From AP-15 sp035570595 (GTDB taxonomy: Bacteria; Pseudomonadota; Alphaproteobacteria; ATCC43930; CGMCC-115725): a stretch of 37,028 bases of DNA. The translations under genes were made by a program, and so were the position numbers. Positions 16,491-25,088 of the stretch are shown piece by piece; positions within the stretch are counted from its first letter, which is position 1; every line of letters starts with the position of its first letter. The stretch covers positions 1-37,028 of the forward strand of contig DATMLF010000036.1 of the NCBI GenBank assembly GCA_035570595.1, in the 5' to 3' direction. The notes under the pieces were generated by a model. It saw only the letters and a program-made list of their open reading frames with translations. It was not told the origin of the DNA and made no database searches.

Positions 16491-17732
16491 ATGCCCGGTC
16501 CGTCTCTCCCGCGTCGCCTCGTCCTCCAGGCCGCGGCCGGTGCGGCGGTCCTGCCGCTCGGCCATGGGGCCTGGGCGGCCGCGGCTGCTGGCGGCCCCAA
16601 GCGGCTGATCGTGATCCTGCTGCGCGGCGCCGTCGACGGCCTCAACGTCGTCGTGCCCTATGCCGAGCCAGCCTATTTCGCGGCGCGGCCGACGATCGCC
16701 GTCGCACGCCCGGGCGAGCCCGGCGGCGCGCTGCCGCTCGACGGGCAATTCGGCCTGCATCCGGAGTTGGCGGCGCTGTTGCCGCTGTGGCGCGAGGGCG
16801 GCCTCGGCTTTGTCCACGCCGCCGGTTCTCCCGACCCCAACCGCTCGCATTTCGAGGCCCAGCGCTACATCGAAAACGGCACGCCCGGATGCGGCACCAC
16901 CGCCGACGGCTGGATGAACCGGCTTTTGCAGCAGCTGCCCGGCCCGCGCGGCCCAACCGAGGCGATCAGCGTCGGCCCGACCCTGCCGCGCATCCTGAGC
17001 GGCGCCGCCCCGGTCGCCAACTTGCCGCTCGGCGGCGCCATAACCCCGGCGCCGGTGGACCCACCGGGGCTCGCGGCCGGCTTCGACCGTCTCTACGCCG
17101 GCCCGGGCCGGCTCGCGGCCGCCTACCGCGAAGGCCGCCGCGCCCGCTCGGAGCTGAGCGCGGCCATGGCGCGCGAGCAGCTGGCCGCCGACGCCGGCGC
17201 ACCCCCCGCCTCGAGCTTTGCCCGGCGGGCGACCCAGCTCGGCCGGCTGATCGCCGGCGACGCGCGCATCCGGCTCGCTTTTGTGGCGCTCGGCGGCTGG
17301 GACACCCACGTCGACCAAGGCGGCGCCGCCGGCCGGCTCGCCAGCCGGCTGCGCCAGCTCGGCGACGGCTTGGCGGCGCTCGCGGCCGGGCTCGGCGGCG
17401 CCTGGCGCGACACCGCGATCGTCGTGCTGTCGGAATTCGGCCGCACCGTCCACGAGAACGGCGACCGCGGCACCGACCACGGCCACGGCAACGTGATCTG
17501 GCTCGCCGGCGGCGCGCTCCGCGGCGGACGGGTTCTCGGCGAGTGGCCGGGGCTGGCCACGGCGCAGCTCTACCAGCGCCGCGACCTCGCGGTCACCACC
17601 GACTTCCGCGCGCCGCTCGCGGCGATCCTCGAACGCCATGTGGGTCTGGGCGATAGCGCGCTGGCCGCGGTCTTCCCAGGGGCGCCGCCGTTCAGCGCCA
17701 ACCTCGCCCGCGCGCTGCTGCCGGCCGCGTGA
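16491..17732 (+). CDS. DUF1501 family exported protein
   Basis: A 413-aa protein of the DUF1501 family, which belongs to the alkaline phosphatase/sulfatase-like superfamily. The N-terminus LPRRLVLQAAAGAAVLPLG has a twin-arginine signal appearance, so it may cross the membrane folded with metal bound. Family landmarks are LLRGAVDGLN (43-52), PNRSHFEAQRYIE (116-128), GWDTHVDQGG, and SEFGRTVHENGDRGTDHGHG, whose Asp and His residues are probable metal ligands. It is the second gene of the DUF1800-DUF1501 pair. Enzymatic activity and substrate are unproven. It ends 368 bases before the exopolysaccharide locus and may be unrelated to it. Confidence 0.88.
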   Translation: MPGPSLPRRLVLQAAAGAAVLPLGHGAWAAAAAGGPKRLIVILLRGAVDGLNVVVPYAEPAYFAARPTIAVARPGEPGGALPLDGQFGLHPELAALLPLWREGGLGFVHAAGSPDPNRSHFEAQRYIENGTPGCGTTADGWMNRLLQQLPGPRGPTEAISVGPTLPRILSGAAPVANLPLGGAITPAPVDPPGLAAGFDRLYAGPGRLAAAYREGRRARSELSAAMAREQLAADAGAPPASSFARRATQLGRLIAGDARIRLAFVALGGWDTHVDQGGAAGRLASRLRQLGDGLAALAAGLGGAWRDTAIVVLSEFGRTVHENGDRGTDHGHGNVIWLAGGALRGGRVLGEWPGLATAQLYQRRDLAVTTDFRAPLAAILERHVGLGDSALAAVFPGAPPFSANLARALLPAA

Positions 17733-18100
17733 CCCCCGCGGACTGACGACGGTCGGCCGGCGTTCACGATTTTTTCACGAGGTTCGCCGACTGTTGAGAA
17801 GCAGTGCCGGTCGCGCGGTGACCGGCGCTGCGGGGTCGGCCGCAATTTTGCCGCACGGCTGGCGTTCTTGCGCGGTTTAGGCGAAGTTGGAGCAGTTTTG
17901 CTGTCTCACTAGAGAGGGCGTCAAACTAAACGTAAACGACAACTTTATTGCGCGGCAAACGGTCAGGTGCTATACGAAATGGCGGAGTGTAAGTATCTGG
18001 CCGCGATGCGCGGGAAGCGGGGGCCGCGGTCTTGGGCGGCGGGCAGTTGCGGGATGTCCCTCTTCATCGCCAGTCGGAAACTCGGGACAGGAGCGCAGGG
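17733..18100. other. Intergenic region upstream of the exopolysaccharide locus
   Basis: A 368-base gap without a convincing gene. It includes an unusually AT-rich patch (about 17920-17980) in otherwise very GC-rich DNA, with short A-rich runs (CAAACTAAACGTAAACGACAAC), followed by a sigma70-like promoter. It is the obvious control region for the exopolysaccharide operon. Confidence 0.6.
17948..17976 (+). promoter_or_regulatory. Likely main promoter of the exopolysaccharide locus
   Basis: TTGCGC (17948-17953) and TATACG (17971-17976) are separated by exactly 17 bases. Transcription would start near 17983, giving a leader of about 118 bases before the GTG at 18101. The A-rich sequence just upstream (17921-17942) could act as an UP element or a regulator site. 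Confidence 0.55.
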
Positions 18101-18715
18101 GTGCACCGCAGATTGTTTCGGTCCGCAGGCTTTGTCGCCGTGCTGTTAGTTGGCGGATGTCACAATGCGCCGCCCTTGCCGCCGGCACCCCCGGCGTCGG
18201 CGCTGCCGTCGAGCGAGTACATCATCGGCCCGGGCGACAAGCTGAACATCTTCGTGTGGCGAAACCCTGAGTTGACGACGACGGTCGACGTCCGGCCGGA
18301 CGGGCGCTTGTCGATCCCGCTCGTCGAAGACGTGGTCGCGATTGGCAAGACGACGACCCAGCTCGCCCGCGAGCTTGAGCAGCGGCTGGCGAAATACATC
18401 AAGGAGCCGGTGGTCACCGTCATCGCCGAAGGGTTTGTCGGCCCGTTCAACGAGCAGGTGCGCGTCATCGGGGAAGCAGCACAGCCGCGGGCGCTGGCCT
18501 ACCGCACCGACATGACGGTGCTCGACGCGATGATCGAAGTCGGCGGTCTGACGCGGTATGCCGCCGGCAATGATGCGGTGATCGTGCGCACCGCCGACGG
18601 CAAGCAGGCGACCTATGCCGTGCACCTCGACGACTTGATCAGGGACGGCGACGTATCGAGCAACGTGGCGCTGCAGCCCGGGGACATTCTGATCATCCCG
18701 CAGCGCCTGTTCTAG
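18101..18715 (+). CDS. Exosortase A-associated polysaccharide export lipoprotein (Wza-like)
   Basis: A 204-aa outer-membrane export protein. The signal peptide ends in the lipobox LLVGGC (Cys20). A proline-rich linker leads to the Poly_export domain (YIIGPGDKLNIFVWRNPELT onward, about 39-110) and an SLBB-like domain (VRVIGEAAQPRALAYRTDMT onward). It is shorter than capsule Wza, as usual for the exosortase A-linked form, and should form or contact the periplasm-to-surface channel. I chose the GTG at 18101 with AGGAG 8 bases upstream; an ATG-initiated frame from 18032 would bury the signal peptide. It is the first gene of the locus. Its last 15 bases, including the stop, are the first unit of a tandem repeat. 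Confidence 0.87.
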   Translation: MHRRLFRSAGFVAVLLVGGCHNAPPLPPAPPASALPSSEYIIGPGDKLNIFVWRNPELTTTVDVRPDGRLSIPLVEDVVAIGKTTTQLARELEQRLAKYIKEPVVTVIAEGFVGPFNEQVRVIGEAAQPRALAYRTDMTVLDAMIEVGGLTRYAAGNDAVIVRTADGKQATYAVHLDDLIRDGDVSSNVALQPGDILIIPQRLF

Positions 18716-18760
18716 CAACGCCTGTTTTGGCAACGCCTGTTCTAGCAACGCTTGTTCTAA
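18701..18760 (+). repeat. 15-bp tandem repeat (4 copies) spanning a stop codon
   Basis: Four consecutive 15-base units: CAGCGCCTGTTCTAG (18701-18715), CAACGCCTGTTTTGG (18716-18730), CAACGCCTGTTCTAG (18731-18745) and CAACGCTTGTTCTAA (18746-18760). The first unit is the 3' end of the export-protein gene (Gln-Arg-Leu-Phe-stop), and the rest continue in the same frame. The copies differ at one to four positions. Confidence 0.95.
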
Positions 18761-18842
18761 TGCCGCACCCGAATGAGGTCGAATTGAAGCCGGTTTATCT
18801 GCGGGAGACCGCCGGGTCTGCCGCGCTCGACTGGAGCCGTCG

Positions 18843-20423
18843 ATGAACTCGCTCAAATCGCAAGCCATGCCGTTCGTCCAGATGCTGTGGCGGCAAAAAT
18901 GGCTCGCGGTCGGCGTGGCTTGGCTGGTCTGCACCGCCGGCTGGATGGGCGTCGCGTTCATTCCGACAAAATACGAGTCGTCGGCGCGGGTTTATCTCAA
19001 CGCCGATCCGCTCTTGACCCCGCTGCTGCACGGGTTGGCGGCGGACACCGACCCGACCCGGCACCTCGACTTCCTGCAGCGCACGCTGCTCAGCCGCCCC
19101 AATCTGGAGCAGCTCGTCCGCCTGACCGAGCTTGACGCCGGGCTGACGACGCCGGCGCAAAAGGAGGACCTCTACAAGAGCTTGGCGGCCGACGTCGACA
19201 TCCGGCCGATCACGCCGAACCTGATGACGATCGCTTATCGCAGCAAGGACCCGCAGACCGCGAAAAACGTGGTGCAGTCGCTGCTGACGATCTTTGCCGA
19301 GAAGACCGCCGGCAGCAGCCGCTCGGAGATGGACAGCGCGCAGCGGTTTCTCGACGACGAGATCGCCGCCTACCGCGACCAGCTGCGCGCCGCCGAGAAG
19401 CGGCGGGCCGGGCTGGCGCGGCAATACCCGGACATCGTGTCCGACCGCGCCCCGGATGCGCCCGACTCGGGGGGCGACAGCCGGAGCCGGCTCGACCAGG
19501 CGCGCGCCGCGGTCGCGCGCGCCAAGAGCGAGCTCGACGACGCCACGACAAAGCGCGACTCGCTGCGCCAGGAGATTGCCTCGGTGCCGGCAATGCTGAC
19601 CGTGGAGCGCGGGCCGCAGGTGATCGTCACTGGCGGGCGCGTCCTGTCGCCGGAGGAGACCCGCCTCGATCAGGCGCGCGGCAACCTCGACGCGCTGCGG
19701 CTCAAATACACCGACCAGCACCCCGACGTGATCGCGGCGCGCGAGGAAATCCGTCAGCTCGAGACCGAGATCAAGCATTCGGGGTCGGGGCCGGGAGCCG
19801 CCGGAGGCCCTGGCAAAACCCAGGTCCCAAACACGATCTACGATCAGCTCAAGGTCAAGCTGGTCGATGCCGAGGGTCAGGTCGCGACCGACCAGCGCCG
19901 TCTCGATGAGGCGCAGGCCGAGGAGGACCGGATCGCGCAAATCGCACGCTCGGCGCCCAGCGTCGTGACCGAGGCCGAGGATCTCGACCGCGACTACGGC
20001 GTTTTGAAAAAGAATTACGAGGAGCTGGTGTCGCGTCGCGAGGCGACGGTCATCGCCGACGCCGCCGACACCAAGACCGAGAAGATCCAGTTTCGCATTG
20101 TCGACCCACCGCAGGTGCCGGCGCTTCCGGCCGAGCCCAACCGGCCGCTCTTGGTCTCGGTCGTGCTGCTCGCCGGGTTGGGCGCCGGGCTCGCGACGCC
20201 GATCGTGATGGCCCAGCTCGACCGCTCGTTTGCCACGATCACCCAGCTGCGCGATCTCGGGATCCCGGTGCTTGGCAGCGTAACCCGGCTGTCGCTCGGC
20301 GCGGCGCGGCGCCGGGCGACGATCCAGCTGGCCGGGGTTGCCGCCAGCGCGGGGGTGCTGATCGCGGTTTACGGAGCCTTGCTGGTGTTGAGCCTGGGGC
20401 TTCATTCGGTAGGCATGTCGTAA
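18843..20423 (+). CDS. Exosortase A-associated chain-length determinant (Wzz-like)
   Basis: A 526-aa inner-membrane polysaccharide co-polymerase, the type that sets chain length and bridges to the export protein. A first helix lies at about 17-37 (LAVGVAWLVCTAGWMGVAFI), followed by the Wzz domain beginning YESSARVYLNADPLLTPLL. A long periplasmic coiled-coil region follows (about 150-380, with many Leu/Arg/Glu heptads such as ARAAVARAKSELDDATTKRD). Near the C-terminus are a second helix after PALPAEPNRPLL and a third at the very end. This matches the longer TIGR03007-type family found with exosortases. GGAG precedes the ATG. The kinase gene overlaps its stop by one base, implying coupled translation with its regulator. 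Confidence 0.88.
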   Translation: MNSLKSQAMPFVQMLWRQKWLAVGVAWLVCTAGWMGVAFIPTKYESSARVYLNADPLLTPLLHGLAADTDPTRHLDFLQRTLLSRPNLEQLVRLTELDAGLTTPAQKEDLYKSLAADVDIRPITPNLMTIAYRSKDPQTAKNVVQSLLTIFAEKTAGSSRSEMDSAQRFLDDEIAAYRDQLRAAEKRRAGLARQYPDIVSDRAPDAPDSGGDSRSRLDQARAAVARAKSELDDATTKRDSLRQEIASVPAMLTVERGPQVIVTGGRVLSPEETRLDQARGNLDALRLKYTDQHPDVIAAREEIRQLETEIKHSGSGPGAAGGPGKTQVPNTIYDQLKVKLVDAEGQVATDQRRLDEAQAEEDRIAQIARSAPSVVTEAEDLDRDYGVLKKNYEELVSRREATVIADAADTKTEKIQFRIVDPPQVPALPAEPNRPLLVSVVLLAGLGAGLATPIVMAQLDRSFATITQLRDLGIPVLGSVTRLSLGAARRRATIQLAGVAASAGVLIAVYGALLVLSLGLHSVGMS

Positions 20424-21343
20424 TGGCAGAGTCGATTGGACTGATCGAACGCGCCGCGGCGCTCTTGCGCCAGCGCGAGGCGGTGGAGGGCGGGTCGGCG
20501 GCGCCGGCGCCGTTCGCGCCGTTTCCCGAGGCCGGGCCGCCGGCGCCCGAGCCGCTCGACATCGACGGCGCCGAGCTGACCCTCGACCGCGGCCAGCTCG
20601 CGGGCTTCGGGATTGCGGTCCCGTCGGCCGAGCGCTCGCGCACCGCCGAGGAGTTCCGCTTGATCAAGCGCAACCTGATGGCCGCATGGCCGGCGGGCGC
20701 CAGGCCCGGCGGCGACCATCCGAGCCGGGTCATCATGGTGACGAGCTCGCGGCCCGGCGAAGGCAAGACGTTTGTCTCGCTCAACCTGGCGCTCGCGTTC
20801 TCCTCGGAGCGCGAGGTCAAGGCGGTGCTCGTCGACGTCGACACGCACCATTCGGCCCTCAAGACGATCCTCGGGCTGCACGGCGCGGCGGGGCTGGTCG
20901 AGGTGCTGGCCGGGACCGCCGATCTCGGCCATGTCCTCGTTCGCACAAACATCGAAAACCTTCTCGTCCTGCCCGCCGGGCAGGGCGGCCCGCATGTCCC
21001 CGAGCTGTTGTCGAGCAGCCGGATGAGCGCGCTCCTGGCCGAGTTGACGCGGCGCTTCCCGGACCGCTTCATCATCCTCGACACGCCGCCTTGCATGGCC
21101 AGCAGCGACGCGGCGACGATGGCGCCGCTGGTTGGCCAGACCGTGTTTGTCATCGAAGCCCATCGCACCCAGCAGGACGAGATCGAGGCCGGGCTCAGCA
21201 TGCTGAGCTCGTGCCCGCGGATCAGCCTGTTGCTGAACAAGAGCGAGCAGGCGAGCGCCCATTTCGGCTCGTACGGCTACGGTTATCATTATCCCACCGG
21301 CGAGAGCGATGAATTGCGGGCGGACAAGCCAGCGCCCGCCTAG
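20423..21343 (+). CDS. Exosortase A-associated tyrosine autokinase (BY-kinase)
   Basis: A 306-aa cytoplasmic bacterial tyrosine kinase of the CpsD/Wzc-C type, controlling polymerisation with the preceding chain-length protein. Walker A is SSRPGEGKT (108-116), Walker A' VLVDVD (135-140) and Walker B FIILDTPP (216-223). Near the C-terminus GSYGYGYHYP contains Tyr284, Tyr286, Tyr288 and Tyr290, the expected autophosphorylation cluster. A low-complexity Pro/Ala-rich N-terminus precedes the RTAEEFRLIKRNL segment typical of the family. It overlaps the chain-length gene by one base and the outer-membrane protein gene by 35 bases. Confidence 0.9.
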   Translation: MAESIGLIERAAALLRQREAVEGGSAAPAPFAPFPEAGPPAPEPLDIDGAELTLDRGQLAGFGIAVPSAERSRTAEEFRLIKRNLMAAWPAGARPGGDHPSRVIMVTSSRPGEGKTFVSLNLALAFSSEREVKAVLVDVDTHHSALKTILGLHGAAGLVEVLAGTADLGHVLVRTNIENLLVLPAGQGGPHVPELLSSSRMSALLAELTRRFPDRFIILDTPPCMASSDAATMAPLVGQTVFVIEAHRTQQDEIEAGLSMLSSCPRISLLLNKSEQASAHFGSYGYGYHYPTGESDELRADKPAPA

Positions 21344-23111
21344 GGGCGCAGCCGGCGGGAGGGATCGGCGACCGTATCTTAAGCTGCCTCTGATGCTGGT
21401 CGCCGTCGCCGCCGTCGAGCGCACGACGCCGGCGGCGGCGCAGCTTGCGACGGGTCTTGCCCCCGCCGGAACCGTGCCGTCGGGCGGGGCGCCGAGCATC
21501 CTGCCGCCGCCGCCGTCGGGCCCGTTCGGGCTGCCCAACCCGGCGGCGCCGCCCAACGCGCTGCCATCCGGGCCGCTGCCGATCTCGGCGACGCCGCCGA
21601 CCCCCGAACTGGGGTTGCCGGCGCCTGGAGCCGGGATCACGACGCTCCAGCTCTACGACCCGAACGCCCCGGCGGTGCTGATCCAGCCTTACGCGACGAT
21701 CGCCGAGCAGCTGACCGACAACGTCTTTTATACCTCGACCAATCGCACCGCCGACGCCGAAACCCGGCTGATCCCGGGGATTTCGATATCGGCCGACACG
21801 CCGCGCTTTCGCGGCGTCCTGACCGGCACGGTCGAGGGCGACCTCTACGTGCCCGCCAAGACGCTCGACCAGCTGACCGCCAACCTCTACGCCAACGGAA
21901 CCGGGACGCTCGTCCCGAACCGCCTCTTTGTCGACGTCAACAGCTACATCACCCAGGCGTCGACATTGCCTGGGCTCGGCTTTATCAGCCCGTCCCAGCT
22001 GCCGAGCTCGGAGCAGGCCCTGGTCTTCACCAACTTGGTGTCGCCCTATCTGCGCCAGTCGTTCGACGGGCTCCTCGACACCGAGCTGCGCTATCGCTTT
22101 GGCTCGACAAATTTCGGCGGCAGCACCGGGATAACCTCGACGACGAGCCCGCTCGCCTCGAACCTCGCAAGCGGCACTCTGAACGAAGGCACGCTGACGG
22201 CGGCAACCGGCGAGGACTTCCAGCGGGGACTGTCCCGGCTGACCGTCGACGCTTCGAGCTTCAACTCGAACTCGACCTCGCAGAACACCCAATTCAGCGC
22301 GTTCGACGACCTCGAGTACCGGATCAAGCCGAACATCTCGCTGCTCGGCCGCGCCGGCTACCAGAATTTGCAATACCCGTTCGCGCCCGAGGCGACCTTC
22401 GCCGGCCCCACCTGGCTCGCCGGCGGCCGGCTTGGCTCGGCCGCCGATTACGGCTATGTAAGCCTCGAATACGGCCGGGTTGAGGGGGTGTACGGCTTTA
22501 CCGGCTCGGCCAATTACCAGATCACGCCGACCATCACCTTCCAGGCCAATCTCGCCCAAGGCATCAGCTCTCCGGCAGAATTTTTCCAGACGTCGTTGGC
22601 CGGATCGTCGCTGAGCCCGACCGGCGCGATCGTCGACCAATACTCGGGATTGCCCACGGCGTTTTATAATCCCGGGGTGGGGCTGACCAACAACGTCTAT
22701 CGCCAGCATATCTACACGTTCGGCTTGAGCGACGTGATCGGCGTCAATTCTTATTCGCTGTTCGCCTTTTACAACAACGAGCAGTCGCTGATCCCGCCGA
22801 TCACGCCGCCGACCAACAGCACCGGCGCCGCCTTCACCTGGACGCGCGACATCCGACCCGACCTCAACGGCACCGCGACGCTCGGCTACACCAAGACGAC
22901 AAACGTGGTGACGATCAACACGTCGACCCCGGTCGGCAACGTCACGACGCTGACCGCCAACGTCGGCGTCAATTACAGCTTCGCGCGGGCCTTGACCGGC
23001 TCGATCTATTATAGCTTCGCATACGAGCCGAACGGCGCGATGGTCCTCAGCGGGCGCTCCGGCGACATCTACATAAATTCGCTGCAGCTTTCTTTAACCA
23101 AGGCGTTTTGA
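21309..23111 (+). CDS. Exosortase-system outer membrane beta-barrel protein
   Basis: A 600-aa protein of the PEP-CTERM-system-associated outer membrane family (TIGR03016-like). A signal-like segment (LPLMLVAVAAVERTTPAAAQ) is followed by a very proline/glycine-rich linker (about 45-120). The remainder is alternating amphipathic strands rich in Tyr, Thr and Asn, ending in LSLTKAF with the terminal Phe typical of barrel proteins. It is probably the outer-membrane pore or accessory to polysaccharide secretion. The ATG at 21309 overlaps the kinase gene by 35 bases; an internal ATG at 21393 would leave almost no basic N-region, so the upstream start is preferred. Confidence 0.82.
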   Translation: MNCGRTSQRPPRGAAGGRDRRPYLKLPLMLVAVAAVERTTPAAAQLATGLAPAGTVPSGGAPSILPPPPSGPFGLPNPAAPPNALPSGPLPISATPPTPELGLPAPGAGITTLQLYDPNAPAVLIQPYATIAEQLTDNVFYTSTNRTADAETRLIPGISISADTPRFRGVLTGTVEGDLYVPAKTLDQLTANLYANGTGTLVPNRLFVDVNSYITQASTLPGLGFISPSQLPSSEQALVFTNLVSPYLRQSFDGLLDTELRYRFGSTNFGGSTGITSTTSPLASNLASGTLNEGTLTAATGEDFQRGLSRLTVDASSFNSNSTSQNTQFSAFDDLEYRIKPNISLLGRAGYQNLQYPFAPEATFAGPTWLAGGRLGSAADYGYVSLEYGRVEGVYGFTGSANYQITPTITFQANLAQGISSPAEFFQTSLAGSSLSPTGAIVDQYSGLPTAFYNPGVGLTNNVYRQHIYTFGLSDVIGVNSYSLFAFYNNEQSLIPPITPPTNSTGAAFTWTRDIRPDLNGTATLGYTKTTNVVTINTSTPVGNVTTLTANVGVNYSFARALTGSIYYSFAYEPNGAMVLSGRSGDIYINSLQLSLTKAF

Positions 23112-23115
23112 GCCG

Positions 23116-24108
23116 ATGTACGCCGAATTTTACGGGCTCGCGACGCGGCCGTTTCAGCTGACCCCGGACGCGCGCTTTTTTTTCGAGAGCAGCGTCCACC
23201 GCCAGGCGATGGCCTATATGGTCTACGGCCTGCACCACGCCGAAGGGTTCATCATCATCACCGGCGAGGTCGGGGCGGGCAAGACCATCCTCGTCGACAA
23301 CCTGTTGACGACGATCAACCCCGAAAGCTTTGTCGCCGCCAAGATCGTGACCAGCCAGCTCGGCGGCGACGATCTGCTGCACCTGGTCGCCGCAGGCTTC
23401 GGCATCGGCAAGGAGGGGCTCGGCAAGGGGTCGCTGCTGCAGCGCATCAGCGATTTCGTGCTCGCCCAGCACCGCGCCGGCAAACGCGCGCTCTTGATTG
23501 TCGACGAGGCGCAGAACCTGTCGTTCGAAGCCCTCGAAGAGCTGCGAATGCTGTCCAACATCGTCGTCGACAAGACGATGGCGTTGCAGAGCTTTCTGCT
23601 CGGCCAGCCGCAATTCCGCACGACCCTCGGCAGCGCCGGGCTGGAGCAGCTGCGCCAGCGCGTGACCGCGGCCTACCATCTTGGTCCGCTGAGCGAAGCG
23701 GAGACCAGAGCTTACATCGAGCACCGGCTGCATCGCGCCGAATGGAAGGGCGACCCGCACTTCACCGAAGCGTCGTTTCCGTTGATCTACCAGCACACCC
23801 AGGGCGTGCCGCGCCGCATCAACACGTTGTGCTCGCGGCTGCTGCTCTACGGGTTTCTCGAGCAGCTGCACACGCTGACGGCGAGTGCGGTCGACAAGGT
23901 CGCCGGCGACCTGCGCGATGAAATCGCGGTGGTGACCGAAACCGTGCCGGCGATGCCCGGCGACCCCGACAAGATGGTGGCCGGCGAGGGGCTCTCGGTG
24001 GTGGTCGACCGCCTGGCGCACCTCGAACGCTGCGTCGACAAGCACGAGCGCCTGATCCGCCGGGCAATCGAAATCGCGGCACATTACTTTCAGGGCGAAC
24101 GGATGTGA
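23116..24108 (+). CDS. Exosortase A-associated ExeA-like AAA ATPase
   Basis: A 330-aa ATPase of the ExeA/TIGR03015 type. The N-terminus MYAEFYGLATRPFQLTPDAR is the family opening. Walker A is GEVGAGKT (50-57) and Walker B LLIVDEAQ (126-133), with a sensor-like LLGQPQFR segment downstream. Homologues near general secretion systems help assemble envelope structures; here it is fixed in the exosortase/exopolysaccharide set and its precise job is unknown. It starts 4 bases after the barrel-protein gene, and its stop overlaps the deacetylase start by 4 bases. Confidence 0.9.
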   Translation: MYAEFYGLATRPFQLTPDARFFFESSVHRQAMAYMVYGLHHAEGFIIITGEVGAGKTILVDNLLTTINPESFVAAKIVTSQLGGDDLLHLVAAGFGIGKEGLGKGSLLQRISDFVLAQHRAGKRALLIVDEAQNLSFEALEELRMLSNIVVDKTMALQSFLLGQPQFRTTLGSAGLEQLRQRVTAAYHLGPLSEAETRAYIEHRLHRAEWKGDPHFTEASFPLIYQHTQGVPRRINTLCSRLLLYGFLEQLHTLTASAVDKVAGDLRDEIAVVTETVPAMPGDPDKMVAGEGLSVVVDRLAHLERCVDKHERLIRRAIEIAAHYFQGERM

Positions 24109-25088
24109 GCACGGCAAGCGAAGCGCGGCAGCGCGGCGACGACGGGACGGGCGAGCATCGTCCGGGCGGTTTCGCCCAGCCGGCTGCGCGCCGTGGCCCG
24201 CACCGGGCGGTCGTCGGCGCGATGACGATCGACGTCGAAGATTATTTTCAGGTCGAGGCCTTCGCCACGACGATCGACCGCAGCGACTGGGACCGGCTGC
24301 CGATGCGGGTCGAGCGCAATACGCATCGTCTGCTCGACCTGTTGGCCGAGGCGGAGGTGCAAGCGACGTTTTTTGTGCTCGGCTGCGTGGCGCGGCGCTG
24401 CCCCTCGATCGCCCGCCGCGTCGTGGCCGACGGGCACGAGCTGGCGAGCCACGGCAACGATCACCTGCGCGTCGATCGGTGCTCGGCGGCGGCGTTTCGC
24501 GACGACGTCCGCGACAGCAAGCGGCTCCTCGAGGACACCGGCGGGGTTGCGGTCAACGGCTACCGCGCCCCGACCTTCTCGATCGGCCGCAAGACTCGAT
24601 GGGCGCACGCGATCCTGGCCGAGGAAGGCTACCGCTACAGCTCGAGCGTCTACCCGGTCCGGCACGATTTGTACGGCAGCCCCGATGCGCCGCACGGCGC
24701 GTTTTCGCCCTGCCCGGGCCTCATTGAAATCCCGATGACCACGGTTCGCCTCGCCGGGAGGGATCTGCCGGCCTCGGGCGGCGGCTATTTTCGCCTGTTT
24801 CCCTATCCCCTCAGCCATTGGCTGTTGACCAAGGCAGGGCGCGGCGGCAACCCGGCGGTCTTCTATGTTCACCCGTGGGAGATCGACCCCCGCCAGCCGC
24901 GGCAACGGCAGGCGCCGCTGCGCTCGCGGCTGCGCCACTATTTGAACCTTGGGCGCACCGAACCGCGCCTGCGGCGGCTGTTGCGCGATTTCAGCTGGAC
25001 CCGGCTCGACCGTCTGTTTTTGACCGAGGGGGCGGGTCCGTATCCGTCGATCGAAGCATGGACGGATCGACGCCTGCCGTCGGCGTAA
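24105..25088 (+). CDS. Exosortase A-associated polysaccharide deacetylase
   Basis: A 327-aa NodB-homology deacetylase with a C-terminal DUF3473 region (TIGR03006 type), expected to remove N-acetyl groups from the polysaccharide. The catalytic motifs are TIDVEDYF (41-48, with the Asp-Glu-Asp group), SHGNDH (115-120, metal His pair) and RAPTFS (154-159). FYVHPWEIDPRQPR near the end is the DUF3473 landmark. There is no obvious signal peptide; the first 38 residues are polar and may be dispensable, since the ATG at codon 40 starts the domain. The assigned GTG overlaps the ATPase stop by 4 bases. The FemAB-like gene begins 31 bases before this one ends. Confidence 0.88.
   Translation: MSTASEARQRGDDGTGEHRPGGFAQPAARRGPHRAVVGAMTIDVEDYFQVEAFATTIDRSDWDRLPMRVERNTHRLLDLLAEAEVQATFFVLGCVARRCPSIARRVVADGHELASHGNDHLRVDRCSAAAFRDDVRDSKRLLEDTGGVAVNGYRAPTFSIGRKTRWAHAILAEEGYRYSSSVYPVRHDLYGSPDAPHGAFSPCPGLIEIPMTTVRLAGRDLPASGGGYFRLFPYPLSHWLLTKAGRGGNPAVFYVHPWEIDPRQPRQRQAPLRSRLRHYLNLGRTEPRLRRLLRDFSWTRLDRLFLTEGAGPYPSIEAWTDRRLPSA

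Noticed and set aside
17966..18149. Small plus-strand frame of 60 codons upstream of the export gene
   Set aside because: No ribosome site, overlaps the signal peptide of the export lipoprotein, and has no protein-like pattern.
18701..18760. Possible CRISPR array
   Set aside because: The 15-base units are directly adjacent without spacers, so it is a simple tandem repeat.
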